The notes under the pieces: model-generated
What the model was told of the DNA's origin: nothing
Database searches by the model: none
The model's input: only the letters and a program-made list of their open reading frames with translations
Source: Eremothecium cymbalariae DBVPG#7215
Lineage: Eukaryota; Ascomycota; Saccharomycetes; Saccharomycetales; Saccharomycetaceae
Assembly (NCBI RefSeq): GCF_000235365.1
Contig: NC_016453.1
Span: forward strand, 620,001 to 684,000
Direction of reading: 5' to 3'
Length of the DNA stretch: 64,000 nucleotides
Made by a program: the position numbers and the translations under genes
Part shown: positions 43,464 to 55,779 of the stretch, in pieces
Position numbering within the stretch: the stretch's first letter is position 1
Layout: every line of letters starts with the position of its first letter

Positions 43464-45737
43464 ATGAAGGTTAATTCTAATCGTAAGAACAGGAAGCCAG
43501 GCCCTAAGATGAAACAGAGAGCCAATAATCGTGTTTCAAAGTGTCATCCAAAAAGAAAGCCTCTTAAAAAAACTAGTCTACCGGGAAATATTGTTGATGC
43601 TTCTAATCTAAAATGGCGGCCTGTTCAACTACCAGGTACACTGGATGATTTCGGTGGTTTCTATGGACTTGAAGAAATAGATGGAGTTGACGTCAAGGTG
43701 GTTGATGGAAAAGTTCAATTTATTACAAAAGATGACAGCAAAATAAAGACTTCAGACTTCAATGATAATATGGGAGATGAAATGGGATTTGAAGAACACG
43801 GCAAAGAGGATTCGGAGGATTTGATTGAATTTAAGAATTTGGATGATATTAAGGAAGGTGAGTTAAGTGCGCTTTCGTCCTCAGATACTGAGGACGAAGA
43901 TATGGAGGATGCGCTATCTGTGCCGAAGAGCGATTCGGAAGAAGAGACAGAGGATCAGGAAGGAAAGCTGAAACCCGAGGTTTTCAATTGGCAGGTAGAC
44001 TTAGATGATATTGAATTACCCGAGTTACCTGCATGGTCAAATAAAATGAAGCTGTCATTTTTCACCTTACAAGCTTTAGCAAAGTTGGGCTTTACGAGTC
44101 CCACTGAGATTCAAGTTCAGTCTATTCCAAAGGCTTTAGAAGGCTTGGATATCATGGGGAAAGCTAGTACTGGTTCTGGTAAAACATTGGCTTATGGAAT
44201 TCCAATATTGGAACGTCTTTTTGCATCAACTAACGACAAACCAATTGCTTTAGTTTTTACCCCAACTAGGGAATTAGCCCATCAAGTTACAACACATTTA
44301 CAGAATGTGCTTGGAAATTTGGTTAAAAAAATGCCATATGCTATCCTTTCGTTAACGGGTGGATTGTCTATTCAAAAGCAAGAACGTCTGTTGGACTATG
44401 AGGGTTCTAGTCGGATTGTGGTTGCCACTCCAGGAAGGTTCTTAGAATTACTTGAGAAGAACGAGGATCTAATTAAAAGATTTGCTGAAATTGGCGTTCT
44501 TGTACTTGACGAAGCTGATAGATTATTACAGGATGGTCATTTTGATGAATTTGAGAAGATATTTAAGCATTTAAACAGAGAGCAAAAAACGTTGAAATCT
44601 GAAAAATGGCAAACTATGATATTATCTGCCACTTTCTCAATTGATCTATTTAGCAAGTTATCGACTACTCATTGGAAAAATCTGAAGAATAACAAAGAAA
44701 ATAATGAGATGGAAGCAGTTTTAAAACATTTAATGACAAAAATTAGCTTTAAATCCAAACCGGTGATTATTGACACAAACCCTGAATCAAAGATCACAGC
44801 ACAAGTTAAGGAATCACTGATTGAATGTGGTCCGACAGAACGTGATCTATATGTCTACTACTTTTTAACCCTGTATCCGGCTACCACGTTGGTTTTCTGT
44901 AATGCGATAGATTCAGTAAAGAAACTAACTGCATATTTGAACAACTTAAAAATATCTGCGTTCCAAATCCATTCCTCAATGCTTCAGAAAAACCGTCTAA
45001 AAAGCTTGGAAAAATTCCAGCAGCTTTGTGAAGTCAATGCTCAGCATGGTAAGCCAACTGTTTTAATTGCAAGTGATGTTGCTGCACGGGGGTTGGATAT
45101 ACCTGGAATCAAGCATGTTATACATTATCACTTACCTCGTTCTGCAGATATTTATATTCACAGATCCGGAAGAACGGCTCGTGGCAACCAAGAAGGTGTT
45201 GCAGTAACTATTTGTTCACCGCAGGAAGCGATTGGGCCCTTAAGGAAGTTGAGGAAGCTGCTTGCAAACGATCTTGCTAGTAAAACAGGTAAAAAATGGC
45301 AAAAGGAGTTAACTGTTATACCAATTGAAGATGATATTTTAACACAACTTCGTGAACGTAGCAGACTAGCTAGTGCTCTAGCTGATGATGAATTGGCTAC
45401 CAAGTCGTTAAATAAAGATGATATTTGGTTAAAGAAAGCAGCAGATGATCTTGGGATTGATATAGAATCAGATGAAGAAAAGGACGTTATTCTTTCCAAA
45501 AACAAAAACAAGAAGAAGAATAAACAGATGGCAAAATCTGAAGCTAAATCAATGAGATATCAACTTGCCGATTTACTTCAAATTCCAATTCGAAAGGATC
45601 TCAGAAGGAGCTATCTAACAGGTGGCCTGGTAAATCTAGCGGACAACTTGGTCAAGAATAAAGGACACAATAATATCGTTGGCCATGAAAAGGTGGATGC
45701 TTTAGAATTATTGAAGAAAAAGAAGTCTAAAAAATAA
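43464..45737 (+). CDS. MAK5: DEAD-box RNA helicase Mak5
   Basis: A 757-aa nucleolar ATP-dependent RNA helicase needed for 60S subunit assembly (YBR142W). A basic N-terminus and a long acidic segment (about 90-170) precede the helicase core (about 190-620). Motifs in order: PTEIQVQSIP (Q), ASTGSGKT (I, about 231-238), PTRELA (Ia), TPGR (Ib), DEAD (II, 349-352), SAT (III), ARGLD (V) and HRSGRTAR (VI). The C-terminus is Lys-rich. All catalytic motifs are intact. Confidence 0.97.
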   Translation: MKVNSNRKNRKPGPKMKQRANNRVSKCHPKRKPLKKTSLPGNIVDASNLKWRPVQLPGTLDDFGGFYGLEEIDGVDVKVVDGKVQFITKDDSKIKTSDFNDNMGDEMGFEEHGKEDSEDLIEFKNLDDIKEGELSALSSSDTEDEDMEDALSVPKSDSEEETEDQEGKLKPEVFNWQVDLDDIELPELPAWSNKMKLSFFTLQALAKLGFTSPTEIQVQSIPKALEGLDIMGKASTGSGKTLAYGIPILERLFASTNDKPIALVFTPTRELAHQVTTHLQNVLGNLVKKMPYAILSLTGGLSIQKQERLLDYEGSSRIVVATPGRFLELLEKNEDLIKRFAEIGVLVLDEADRLLQDGHFDEFEKIFKHLNREQKTLKSEKWQTMILSATFSIDLFSKLSTTHWKNLKNNKENNEMEAVLKHLMTKISFKSKPVIIDTNPESKITAQVKESLIECGPTERDLYVYYFLTLYPATTLVFCNAIDSVKKLTAYLNNLKISAFQIHSSMLQKNRLKSLEKFQQLCEVNAQHGKPTVLIASDVAARGLDIPGIKHVIHYHLPRSADIYIHRSGRTARGNQEGVAVTICSPQEAIGPLRKLRKLLANDLASKTGKKWQKELTVIPIEDDILTQLRERSRLASALADDELATKSLNKDDIWLKKAADDLGIDIESDEEKDVILSKNKNKKKNKQMAKSEAKSMRYQLADLLQIPIRKDLRRSYLTGGLVNLADNLVKNKGHNNIVGHEKVDALELLKKKKSKK

Positions 45738-45954
45738 ACACCTCTGCCAAGCATTGACTGACATTGAAAATATTAACCCCCGACTTTACAATTACCTAAT
45801 GATATATACTTTTATTGTTTATAGTTATGTATATATATATATATATATATATATTCAATGAAGCCAATAAAATCAACATAAGCTCACAATTCTAATGAGG
45901 CTATATAACGACAAAATATGATACATGGGGTCCGGTTAATATGCCGAATATGCT
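45738..45954. other. Short convergent spacer with AT dinucleotide repeat
   Basis: The MAK5 and SUP45 stops face each other here. An AT microsatellite of about 12 units lies at 45830-45854. No terminator consensus can be singled out. Confidence 0.6.
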
Positions 45955-47268
45955 TTAAATGAAGTCATAATCTGATCCTTCGTCGTCATCGTAGTATTCG
46001 TCACCCGAATCATCAACCAACTGATCAAAGTTAACTTTGTAACGCAGAATTCCACCAATACCACCAAAACCAGTGACAAATTGGGATCCTTCAGAGGATC
46101 TATCTGAGACGAATTCCAAGGTAGCACCGAACTCCTTGTAATGTTCTGCCAACCACTCGATAAGCAGTTGTTCCTCCTTGACCTCCATTTCTGTGCCAGT
46201 AGCCTTATCAACAGCGTAAGATTTGTCAGCTTGATCTGGAATGGCGAATTTAATAACTTCCTCATCTTCAGAATTTTTGAAGACATATCTAACAATTTCT
46301 AGATTTTCAAATACAATTAAAGTCTCCACTGCACCCAAGTCCAAAGCTTTCAAAGTATCCTCAGTACCATAACAGAACTTACCAGAGTCTTGAGAGATTT
46401 CATCAAAATAATCAGTAAGCAACTTCTTTTCCTGGATAAACTTAACGTTCGCTAGCGCCTCGGCAGCCAACTCGATAGCTTGATTAAAACCGTTCTCCCC
46501 TCCATAAGAAACATCTACAACTTTAACCACCTTGGCTGCCAAACGTAGATCGAATAAATCAGATTTTGCCAGGTCATTTTTGAAGTCTGCAGAACCGGCT
46601 AGAATTAAACCCTTTACATTGACCTTATCATTGGTGATAAAGTTCAGGACGGCAACTTCGGCAACCTTCCTAACATAATTGTGTCTTTTCTCTTCTCTCA
46701 AACGAGCAAAACGAACAGCAGACTGACCACCTCTTCCGTGCTTCTTTGGCAAATCAACAGTAAATTTCTGCAACACAGTTCTAGTATTACCTGATAGAGA
46801 ACCAAACAAACAACCTTGACCATCCATCACAATAAATCCAAACTTATCATCTGCCTCAAGTAGCTCCGAAAGTACCTCGGTACGAAACTTATTGTCACAC
46901 TTATACAGAGTGGTATTAATTGGTTTATAAGGTTCAATATCAAATGTGACCTTCTTTTCCTTACCTTCCTCAGTAATAATATCACCACAGTACAAAACTA
47001 GACCATTCGCAGGTATTTGGTTATATAACTTCAACTTTTGTTGTGTAGAAGTGATTGCCGACAAAACAGACAGCCTATTAACTCTCGACTTAATATTCGA
47101 GGCAGTACCATATTCATCTGTTAACAATTTCTGAGTCTGAGAAATTTGACCACCTGGAGGGATAACCAACGAAATCATAGAGGTACCGTTACCTCTAGCT
47201 TTCTCCAACGACTTCACCAACTTCTTCATTTTCCAAATTTTAATATTCTTCTCAACATCTGTATCCAT
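45955..47268 (-). CDS. SUP45: Translation release factor eRF1
   Basis: A 437-aa class I release factor, the same length as S. cerevisiae Sup45, that reads all three stop codons and triggers peptide release with eRF3. Domain 1 has NIKS (58-61) and YxCxxxF (Tyr122, Cys124, Phe128) for stop recognition; the peptidyl-hydrolysis GGQ is at 180-182; the C-terminal domain ends in the acidic eRF3-binding tail. No change at the stop-recognition motifs suggests a standard stop code. Confidence 0.98.
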   Translation of the reverse strand: MDTDVEKNIKIWKMKKLVKSLEKARGNGTSMISLVIPPGGQISQTQKLLTDEYGTASNIKSRVNRLSVLSAITSTQQKLKLYNQIPANGLVLYCGDIITEEGKEKKVTFDIEPYKPINTTLYKCDNKFRTEVLSELLEADDKFGFIVMDGQGCLFGSLSGNTRTVLQKFTVDLPKKHGRGGQSAVRFARLREEKRHNYVRKVAEVAVLNFITNDKVNVKGLILAGSADFKNDLAKSDLFDLRLAAKVVKVVDVSYGGENGFNQAIELAAEALANVKFIQEKKLLTDYFDEISQDSGKFCYGTEDTLKALDLGAVETLIVFENLEIVRYVFKNSEDEEVIKFAIPDQADKSYAVDKATGTEMEVKEEQLLIEWLAEHYKEFGATLEFVSDRSSEGSQFVTGFGGIGGILRYKVNFDQLVDDSGDEYYDDDEGSDYDFI

Positions 47269-47703
47269 CTTGAATATATCCTACTTATCACCCTTCAAAC
47301 AGAAATGCACCAATACGGAAGAACCCACCGATGCTACTCTGCAAACGATATTTAAGTCTCCAGATATAATTTCGAAAAGATGAAGGTTGTGTTGAAGCTA
47401 AAAAATTTTCACCTTAAATAAGAATGCGTTCGTACGATGAAGTATTTCACCCGTCTTAAAGTCAATCTAGTAGTAATAAGGCAATTATAAGCATGGCAGT
47501 GAGATATTTAGAGGGAAGATGAAGAGCTTTAAGCATTAGTTCATACAATTTAGTCCACAACGTTATAGTGGTGTCTTATTATAAGCTGAGAATTTACATA
47601 CTTCTAGGTAGTGCGCTGTTTAAATGGATCATCCGTATTGATCACAGATATAGTCATAGGAAAAAACATAGCAGAATTGGAGGATGAGGAGAAGGGGTGG
47701 AAG
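47269..47703. other. Intergenic, SUP45 promoter
   Basis: A 435-bp AT-rich stretch that holds the SUP45 promoter and the 3' end of the ATG19-like gene. I see no gene, tRNA or repeat. Confidence 0.5.
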
Positions 47704-49938
47704 CTAGACTACCTCAATATCGCTATCACTCAATAGGTCGTACTCCTCATCGTTGATACTCGGGAGGAAGTACTTGTTGAAGGTCGAGTTGCTGTCGTCA
47801 TCGTCATCGTCATCTTCGTCGTCATCTTCGTCATCTTTAAAGATTGAGTTGCCTTTTTCATCACAATTTGTATCAGTGCCGTGACCTTCATCTCTGGCGA
47901 GAGTGTCAGCACTGAATTTGGATGAAGCAGACAATTTTTCCATCGAATTTACTAAACCGTCCACGACTTCGAAGTCCAACAAACAGCCATCTACTGTTTC
48001 GCGGGTTAAGGGTTTCATGCTCACTTTTGCTTCATTTGTTAATTTAGTCGTGTATAGAAGAATATCATTTTGATCAAGCAAATCAAGTTGGTATTTACCT
48101 TCTGCGAATAATCTTTTTATTGAACCATGGTGATTCAAATTCAAGAGTTTAGATTCATCGGGAGCGATTTTATGAGGGCCCATAAAAATGCAATATTTGA
48201 GGGCCTCCCCGTCGTCAGGGAAATAGTTTAATAATAATTTCATATTATCAGGTAGAACTTCATCGGTATGATTTGTTAGCTTGAAGGTGACAACATAATC
48301 GATATCGCAGACTTCTACCAAGATTTCACTACTTGATGGGGATTTCATAGCCGAATCAGCAGGGGAAATAGGAGCTTTGTTGTTACACTTCAAGTGTTCT
48401 TCAATCAAAGATTTCAATTTGTCATAATTTCCATCAGGTAACATCAACAACAATTCTTCGTAGCGTCCAAGTCTTTCAAAGATTTCGGATGCACTAGTAT
48501 CAAACCGTTTAATGATCCTTTGGTAATCCTCAGCTTCATGAACGACAGAGGCTAAGGTTCCCTCATTTTGCATTTTCAATAAGACCTCATAAACATCTGA
48601 TTGCTCAGGAGGTATCTCAATCGTCAAATTTTTATTTCCAGTGGTATTATTTTTATGAACGCCAGCTGGGAAACGATTTGATGGGGATGGGGACCTTGAA
48701 GGAGGGTGGTAAAGGTTTGATGTATCAGGAACTCCGAAACAAACCATGTTATGAGATTCTCTGTGGTTTTCAATGCTTATCCCTTTTTCATGGCACACAG
48801 AGCACAAGTCAAAGTTCTGACAGGTTAAACACTTATAACGTGGGCCCTTAATAAAACCCTTAGAACTGCATGTTTTTGTATTCCATTTGGAAGGATTCAT
48901 AAAGTTCTGACACGAATTACAATAGATTCCATTATGGACGAGATCATTATTGCTGAGTGTAGGTGATTCAGGATGCGCCTTAACCTCAACCATAGGGTGA
49001 GACTGTTTATGGAACCAGGTCGAAACGTTGTTTTCCTTGCATTTAATACACAAGTCATAATTGAAGCATTTTGTACACTTAAATCTAGGACCTTTAATAT
49101 AACCATCAACAGTTGAAGTGTCAGTATTACGTGTGGTAACGCGATATGGATTACACCCATCACAAATAATATGATTATGGACAAGATCACCCGAAGGAGT
49201 CTGCCACAGGTCACCTGGTCGTTTGATTTTGACCAAAGTATGGGAAATAGAATGACAAGCAATAGAAACCCCCTTGAATTCACACTCCGAACAAAGATCA
49301 AAGTTTTCACACCCTAAACACTTGTATCTAGGCCCCCTTATAAATCCATCCTTACTGCAAGTTTTGGAGCCGCCCTTGCCCCCATCGTTAGTGAGGCTAC
49401 ACCCGTCACATACAATACCATTATGCACAACCGAGCTATCCTCTTCAGATGGCTGTTTGTGTAACAATGAACTCAAGTCATTAATTGAAGCAACTAGTTG
49501 TTCCCATTGGTCCTTCAGAATTGTCACCATCTTAGAATCTGTCTCTTCACCAACTAAAGCTCTCTTATCATTATTCTCACCAGCATGGGGCTTTATATTA
49601 AGGGCTGCAAAAATTTCCGAGCTATCTTTCGCGACTAAAACCAGCTCAGCCGAGCCAAAATCTCTTAACTGCTCTCTTAACTTCTCCACCCCAGCTTCCG
49701 TAATCTCAACAGCAACTAAACTTCTGTCAGCTCCATCCCTTAAACTAACATTTACATCCTCGCAACTAACGGTATGATCTAGCCAAAAAGCGTTCTGAAT
49801 CAACGACTTAATTAGACTTTCACACATTTCCTCCGGATGAACGTAATACGACTTCTTACAGTAGTTATATATTAGGTGCAAGTTATATTTCTCAGCCTCT
49901 CCCTGGATGCAGCTTTCGCTCTCTTCAAATGTTTCCAT
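47704..49938 (-). CDS. ATG19: Atg19/Nbr1-like selective autophagy receptor with three ZZ fingers
   Basis: A 744-aa protein at the ATG19/ATG34 locus (YOL082W/YOL083W), between SUP45 and PHM7. Three ZZ-type zinc fingers lie at 171-236, 253-319 and 334-400, each with HNxIxCxxC, GxRxKC and a closing His pair. The first 100 residues could be a PB1-like module. Residues about 440-530 are helical, and about 540-650 form an Ig-like region comparable to the Ams1-binding domain of Atg19. An acidic run precedes the C-terminal EEYDLL (Tyr733-Leu736), a W/Y/F-x-x-L Atg8-interacting motif. S. cerevisiae Atg19 (415 aa) lacks canonical ZZ fingers; fission yeast Nbr1 has three. Cargo is inferred, likely vacuolar hydrolases such as Ams1 and Ape1. 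Confidence 0.85.
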   Translation of the reverse strand: METFEESESCIQGEAEKYNLHLIYNYCKKSYYVHPEEMCESLIKSLIQNAFWLDHTVSCEDVNVSLRDGADRSLVAVEITEAGVEKLREQLRDFGSAELVLVAKDSSEIFAALNIKPHAGENNDKRALVGEETDSKMVTILKDQWEQLVASINDLSSLLHKQPSEEDSSVVHNGIVCDGCSLTNDGGKGGSKTCSKDGFIRGPRYKCLGCENFDLCSECEFKGVSIACHSISHTLVKIKRPGDLWQTPSGDLVHNHIICDGCNPYRVTTRNTDTSTVDGYIKGPRFKCTKCFNYDLCIKCKENNVSTWFHKQSHPMVEVKAHPESPTLSNNDLVHNGIYCNSCQNFMNPSKWNTKTCSSKGFIKGPRYKCLTCQNFDLCSVCHEKGISIENHRESHNMVCFGVPDTSNLYHPPSRSPSPSNRFPAGVHKNNTTGNKNLTIEIPPEQSDVYEVLLKMQNEGTLASVVHEAEDYQRIIKRFDTSASEIFERLGRYEELLLMLPDGNYDKLKSLIEEHLKCNNKAPISPADSAMKSPSSSEILVEVCDIDYVVTFKLTNHTDEVLPDNMKLLLNYFPDDGEALKYCIFMGPHKIAPDESKLLNLNHHGSIKRLFAEGKYQLDLLDQNDILLYTTKLTNEAKVSMKPLTRETVDGCLLDFEVVDGLVNSMEKLSASSKFSADTLARDEGHGTDTNCDEKGNSIFKDDEDDDEDDDDDDDSNSTFNKYFLPSINDEEYDLLSDSDIEVV

Positions 49939-50522
49939 TTTGCTTCCTGTTAAGCCGTTTAAAATCCTATCGAAGTCCCGTTTACTACCTAGATATCTAG
50001 TCTTATGTAGTGTTGTTCCATATGCTCTTAATATGTTGAAACTGCCTGGATGATGTTTGTGATGACACCTGCCTTGACCGGTAAAACCCTAGGCGAACAC
50101 TTTTTTACGTTTTAGTAGGCTATAATGTGTTACTTAGTTCTCTTATCCCCCGGGTGGCTCCAATCATACAAAGGATCCTTTATTCGGGCAGCTGACGAAA
50201 AGGCGACTAAGTATGTCAATGCGTAGTTCAACAAAAGATAAATAATTGTATTATGGTAATAACGAACTGATTAGCGCCTATTATAGACGGCATTATAGGC
50301 TATTGGGATGATTGCTTAAGTTTTCTTTGCTTTTTTTGAATTAGGTATTAATGTATATAGCGGGTTTGCATATTAAATTAATAATTATATATTATTATAA
50401 GTTGGTTTGCTCAAATCGATTAGAACTAAAACAAAGCACATGGTTTAAAATAAAAACCGATTTCAAATTATAAAGAATAAGAACTTTTGGAACCTGTACT
50501 TTTATTATGATTATTTGAGACA
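49939..50522. other. Intergenic, ATG19-like promoter and PHM7 3' flank
   Basis: A 580-bp AT-rich stretch with no open frame of interest, no tRNA and no strong repeat. Confidence 0.5.
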
Positions 50523-53312
50523 TCAAGTTTTCTTTGTAGGATCAAAGTCTGGGGGGTTTCCTGTATAGGCGGACCTGCCCTTCTCATCATAGTCAGTATT
50601 TTCATCTTTGACTTGGACGCCAAACTTACTGGCAAATTGGATCTGCTTAGTTGAGACGCCCATTGGGTCCTTTGCTACCCAGATGATTGGTTCGGCTTCC
50701 GTGACGCATGGGTCCGTGTAGGCGAGTCTTTCGTAGTCAGACTCGTAATTAACAGGGAGATTGTAGGCTTCTGGGACTCTGTTTTTAACCAGAGGATAAG
50801 TACAGGTAGTACTTGGGCTGAAATAGCCTTTGATTTTAGCGAGCAGGGAACTAGGCTTTGATACAGAGAGCGCTAGAGAATCGTCGACAGCCTTGCCAGT
50901 AGATTCAGCGGCAGTTTCAGCGGCTTTGTCGGCAGATTCTGAAGTATCACCTGAAACAAGCCTCGATTGTTTTTGATCTGAGGAACTAGGAGGGCCAGCA
51001 CTAGAGTTGGGGTTCTTTGATCCACTCAGACCACTCAGCAAACCAACAACCTTATCTCCAGTGACGGTTACAATATCACCGGCGGCGACGGATGGGTCAC
51101 CAGCTTGCAAGACTTCGCTCAAACCTTGATCGCGAGCTGGATACACGAAATTCCCTACGTCTTCAGAGTGGTTGATCACGCTCAATGGGATGGCATCTAC
51201 CAAGGGCAAAAACCTTCTCTTGAAGTATAAGTGAGCCACGACCGTAAGAATCATAAAAATGATATTTAGAACCATTGGACCCCAAGACTTGGCCATAATG
51301 AACAAGCCTAATAAGCAAATCTCAGCTAGGTACAAACCAACAAATATTTGGAATAACGCTCTGACATAATTTCTACCCTTTAAGTCATATGAAAAACCGT
51401 ACACGTAGTTCAAATTATACAAGTAAGCCAGGGAAAAGAAACATAATGCGATGGAACTAAAGATCAATAGCATCGGGGAAATAATAGAATAGGTAATGTA
51501 GATACAAACCAATAGTTCAACCAGAGGGTAGATCACACCCCAATGAGGCAACGATAGTCTATTATAACGGTTCCATTTTTGTCTTGGAGTGGAGTCCAAG
51601 ATTTTGCCCAAGAACATACTTAAAACCAAGGTAACCAGTTGTAACAAGAACCCACTTGGGAATAACAACCCCAACAACAAAAAGTAAGTGATGTAAAAGT
51701 TGGAAGCCTTAGGCATGTTGTTAGACAATAATATCATTGCATTGTCGGGATCATCAATAACTGCGCTGACAGTAGAGGTTGCTGAAGAGGCAAGAGTTGT
51801 CACTAAAAACACTTGAACCACCTGAAAAGCAAAATACCATCCTTGACAATATAATTCTGTGTCTTGTCTAGTAACAGACCCACTAATACGGCCAACTTTT
51901 TTAATAAAGATAGGAACTAGCGACATCAATATTGCCAACGCAATTGAGGGCAACAAACCTGTAATGATACCCATTAAGGAAGATGGCATATTATTGATGA
52001 AACGTAAAAAGTGAACCTTCTCAGTTAAAAAGTTGATATTAGAGATAGCACCAACAGCTGCAACAGGAATTGCCCAAAAGATAATCATAGCGGTCAATAT
52101 CGCATTTCCAATGGCTCTTTTGGACTTTCTAATGGCCTTACTTGTATCCAAATTTTCCCAACAAATATCCTCTGGAGCATAACCAATCAACCTTTTATCG
52201 TAGGAACTACGTTTCAAAACAGCAGGTGTGGTTTGATAAGCAAGTTGTGCATCCTTTTGGGATTCAAAAACAAGGAAACAAGTACCGGCTTTTTTGTCAC
52301 TAGTCCAGTTGTCCTGCTTAGACTTGATTTCACTATTAAGTTTACCGATTTGGTTTGGACAGTAATCTAACGTATCCACCTTATCTCCAATCAAAGGAAT
52401 CTTACCGAGCCCATGGGTAGGTCTCTTTTTAAGATATTTTTCAAAGTCGTCGTCAGATTTTTCTGGATGTGGGAAACGACTAGTGGTAGTAGAAGCATTA
52501 CCATCTAGTTCTGCACCTCTACGGACTTTAACACTCTTGTTAACCACTTTATTCAACGCGGATTCATACTTTTTGGTCACCTTGGCACGTTCCCTAACAA
52601 GCTTTTGCAATTCGCTATGATCTCTAGCAAGCACCACATATTGAACACCTTTAAAGGTGCTTCTAAGGATGGCTTCTTCTTCATCATCGCCGATACCTCC
52701 GCTTTTACCGTTGGAAGGGGGCGAAAACTCCGTAAGGATCAACGTCCTAGATCCGACCTGTGAGTTATAGTAAGGAGTCGTCTGTATCGCTTGTCGCATA
52801 GAAACATAATAGTACAACTCACGGTAGATCGTATAAATCAGAATTCCAAAGTAAAGCCAGGACAGAAATACGTGGGCAAAAAAACGATTCTTATTAGTCA
52901 CATTGGAAAACGCTAAACGCTCAAAACCTTTAAAACGACGACCTCTAACTGCATTGACTGGCAATAGAATAGGGAACAAAATCACACACCCTATCAGAGA
53001 TAAACTCCCAAAGATAATCAAATAACGGACAAAAAAATATCCATCCAGACTCATATTCTGGATGAGATAAGAGTGCGGTTTCGTGAACAAATAGGCGACC
53101 CATGAAAAATATCCATCGGGCACCTCATCGGTCCGTTCGGGATCCCTCACCGTATTGACATCCGGTAAAGATCTAGGTTGATAGACTCTTTGATATTTAG
53201 GACGTAAAGTCAAAAACAATAGCACAAACAGAAGAGCTATAATCCCATTGAATAGAAATGTGGTCACAAACGCGGACGCAGAACTTGTAGCATCTGGAGT
53301 TGAGACCGCCAT
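50523..53312 (-). CDS. PHM7: Phm7, OSCA/TMEM63-family membrane channel
   Basis: A 929-aa multi-pass membrane protein of the Csc1/RSN1 family (osmosensitive, calcium-permeable cation channels in plants and animals). An N-terminal membrane segment (about 12-40) and two more precede a cytosolic loop (about 190-370), followed by a channel region with about eight segments (roughly 395-700) and a long Ser/Pro-rich C-terminal tail. I start it at the ATG at 53312 (MAVSTPDATSS); the frame extends upstream without an ATG. In S. cerevisiae PHM7 (YOL084W) responds to phosphate. Order beside the ATG19 slot and ADH1 is conserved. Confidence 0.93.
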   Translation of the reverse strand: MAVSTPDATSSASAFVTTFLFNGIIALLFVLLFLTLRPKYQRVYQPRSLPDVNTVRDPERTDEVPDGYFSWVAYLFTKPHSYLIQNMSLDGYFFVRYLIIFGSLSLIGCVILFPILLPVNAVRGRRFKGFERLAFSNVTNKNRFFAHVFLSWLYFGILIYTIYRELYYYVSMRQAIQTTPYYNSQVGSRTLILTEFSPPSNGKSGGIGDDEEEAILRSTFKGVQYVVLARDHSELQKLVRERAKVTKKYESALNKVVNKSVKVRRGAELDGNASTTTSRFPHPEKSDDDFEKYLKKRPTHGLGKIPLIGDKVDTLDYCPNQIGKLNSEIKSKQDNWTSDKKAGTCFLVFESQKDAQLAYQTTPAVLKRSSYDKRLIGYAPEDICWENLDTSKAIRKSKRAIGNAILTAMIIFWAIPVAAVGAISNINFLTEKVHFLRFINNMPSSLMGIITGLLPSIALAILMSLVPIFIKKVGRISGSVTRQDTELYCQGWYFAFQVVQVFLVTTLASSATSTVSAVIDDPDNAMILLSNNMPKASNFYITYFLLLGLLFPSGFLLQLVTLVLSMFLGKILDSTPRQKWNRYNRLSLPHWGVIYPLVELLVCIYITYSIISPMLLIFSSIALCFFSLAYLYNLNYVYGFSYDLKGRNYVRALFQIFVGLYLAEICLLGLFIMAKSWGPMVLNIIFMILTVVAHLYFKRRFLPLVDAIPLSVINHSEDVGNFVYPARDQGLSEVLQAGDPSVAAGDIVTVTGDKVVGLLSGLSGSKNPNSSAGPPSSSDQKQSRLVSGDTSESADKAAETAAESTGKAVDDSLALSVSKPSSLLAKIKGYFSPSTTCTYPLVKNRVPEAYNLPVNYESDYERLAYTDPCVTEAEPIIWVAKDPMGVSTKQIQFASKFGVQVKDENTDYDEKGRSAYTGNPPDFDPTKKT

Positions 53313-53430
53313 AGCGTAAACTGCAGATGACGATGATGAGGCCTTATCCGTTATGAGTTCAACAAAAAACAAAACTTCTATATCACGATGATGTATGTCT
53401 CTACCTCTAAAGAAAGAAAGAGTAGTAGTA

Positions 53431-53451
53431 ATATATATATATATATATATA
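53431..53451. repeat. AT dinucleotide microsatellite
   Basis: Ten AT units, about 120 bp upstream of the PHM7 ATG at 53312, where it could act as the TATA region. Confidence 0.8.
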
Positions 53452-53839
53452 GAAGGGATAGCTCTAGGCTAATAAATATAGTATGACTTATATACCCAAC
53501 CAAGAGGCGAAATTAGGCAGGTATACATATATATGTATATACGTGCATGTATTGGAACCACTTACAACAAGGAGGAATAAAAGAAAAAAAATTGAAATAG
53601 AGGCAACTCCCCTTCTTAGCCCTCTATGAGAGATATAAGGTTTCTTACCCTCTCAAGTACGATGCTGTGTTTTAGGTTTGGCAATTTCGTTTTTGTTAAT
53701 AACAGTAATTTCTAATAATATACTCTTTTCGGTACCATACCTTTTCCCGTAAGCTATATTTTTTTATTTATATTTCATAATAGACATATTTCGAAAACTA
53801 AAGTAGTACGTTAATTTTTCATTGGAAGCCCTTCCTTCC

Positions 53840-53872
53840 AGCTTCCTTCTAGCTTCCTTCTAGCTTCCTTCT
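53840..53872. repeat. 11-bp tandem repeat, three perfect copies
   Basis: AGCTTCCTTCT occurs three times head to tail (53840-53850, 53851-53861, 53862-53872), with degenerate partial copies on both sides. It lies 560 bp beyond the GAPDH stop. Confidence 0.9.
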
Positions 53873-54432
53873 GGCTTCTGGATTTGGTGCCTCTGTCGTA
53901 AAATATTAGTTTCCCATTCCCATAACGGGAGAGAGACAGAAGCGACGGGCAGAAGCAACGAGACAGAAGCAACAGAGATGCAGCAGCGAGAACATGGAAG
54001 AGAATAAAACGAAATAACGAAATGCATACATGGAAAGCATACATTTCTTTCTATATGATTTCATCAGTCCGTAGCATTACTTAGTATTCAAAACTAAAGT
54101 GACAGCTTGCAGGGCAAAGGCGGAATACCATGTTGCAATGATGACATAAGCCGGAATGGCGCGCATCGACAACACCCCGTCTCTTTTGAGTAAAAGACAA
54201 ACTATACGATGCACACTGGACGCAATGCACAAATGCCCAAGGCACAAGTTGTCGCCTCGTTTACCGACTAACAAATTCATCATCATCAGCTTTTAAAAAA
54301 GAAGCCCTCGCTCCATATAACGTTCTATTATATTTATACAGATCCTCTCTCTCTGCTCCCTAATCCCCTTTTTCAACTGCAGAGGAAAAACAGTGACATA
54401 CATAACATATATACTTAAACTTTCAGAGTTCT

Positions 54433-55467
<1,035 letters not shown>

Positions 55468-55779
55468 TTAAAAGCTCTGGTGTATAGCTCAAAACCTCGT
55501 TTTTTTACAGGAAAGGAGAGGGTGTGAGCTTGGGCATACGTCGGAAAGACGCTCTTTTTCCTCTATATATATATATATAGGAAGAAACAGTACACGACGA
55601 GACGAAGAAAGGTATGGAAAAGAACGAGATGGAACCAAGGGAAAAAAAGGTCGGAAGGGGCTGTTACCCGGGGACAGGGTAACCGCCATTGCATGACGCT
55701 GGCCAGACCGGCGGGCGGGCCCCCACCGGGGCCCCCACTGGAAGCTGGCGCCCGGTGTTGGACGACGCCCAAAAGAACG

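Larger units (their letters stand above)
53313..54432. other. 1.1-kb intergenic, PHM7 promoter and TDH 3' flank
   Basis: It contains an AT microsatellite (53431-53451), an 11-bp tandem repeat (53840-53872) and three spaced CAGAAGC(G/A)AC repeats (about 53935-53973). A 69-aa frame at 54077-54286 (minus, ATG start) is hydrophobic in places but resembles nothing I know and is not called. Confidence 0.5.

Noticed and set aside
54077..54286. 69-aa frame with hydrophobic stretches next to GAPDH
   Set aside because: It has an ATG but no similarity or conserved neighbour; too weak to call.
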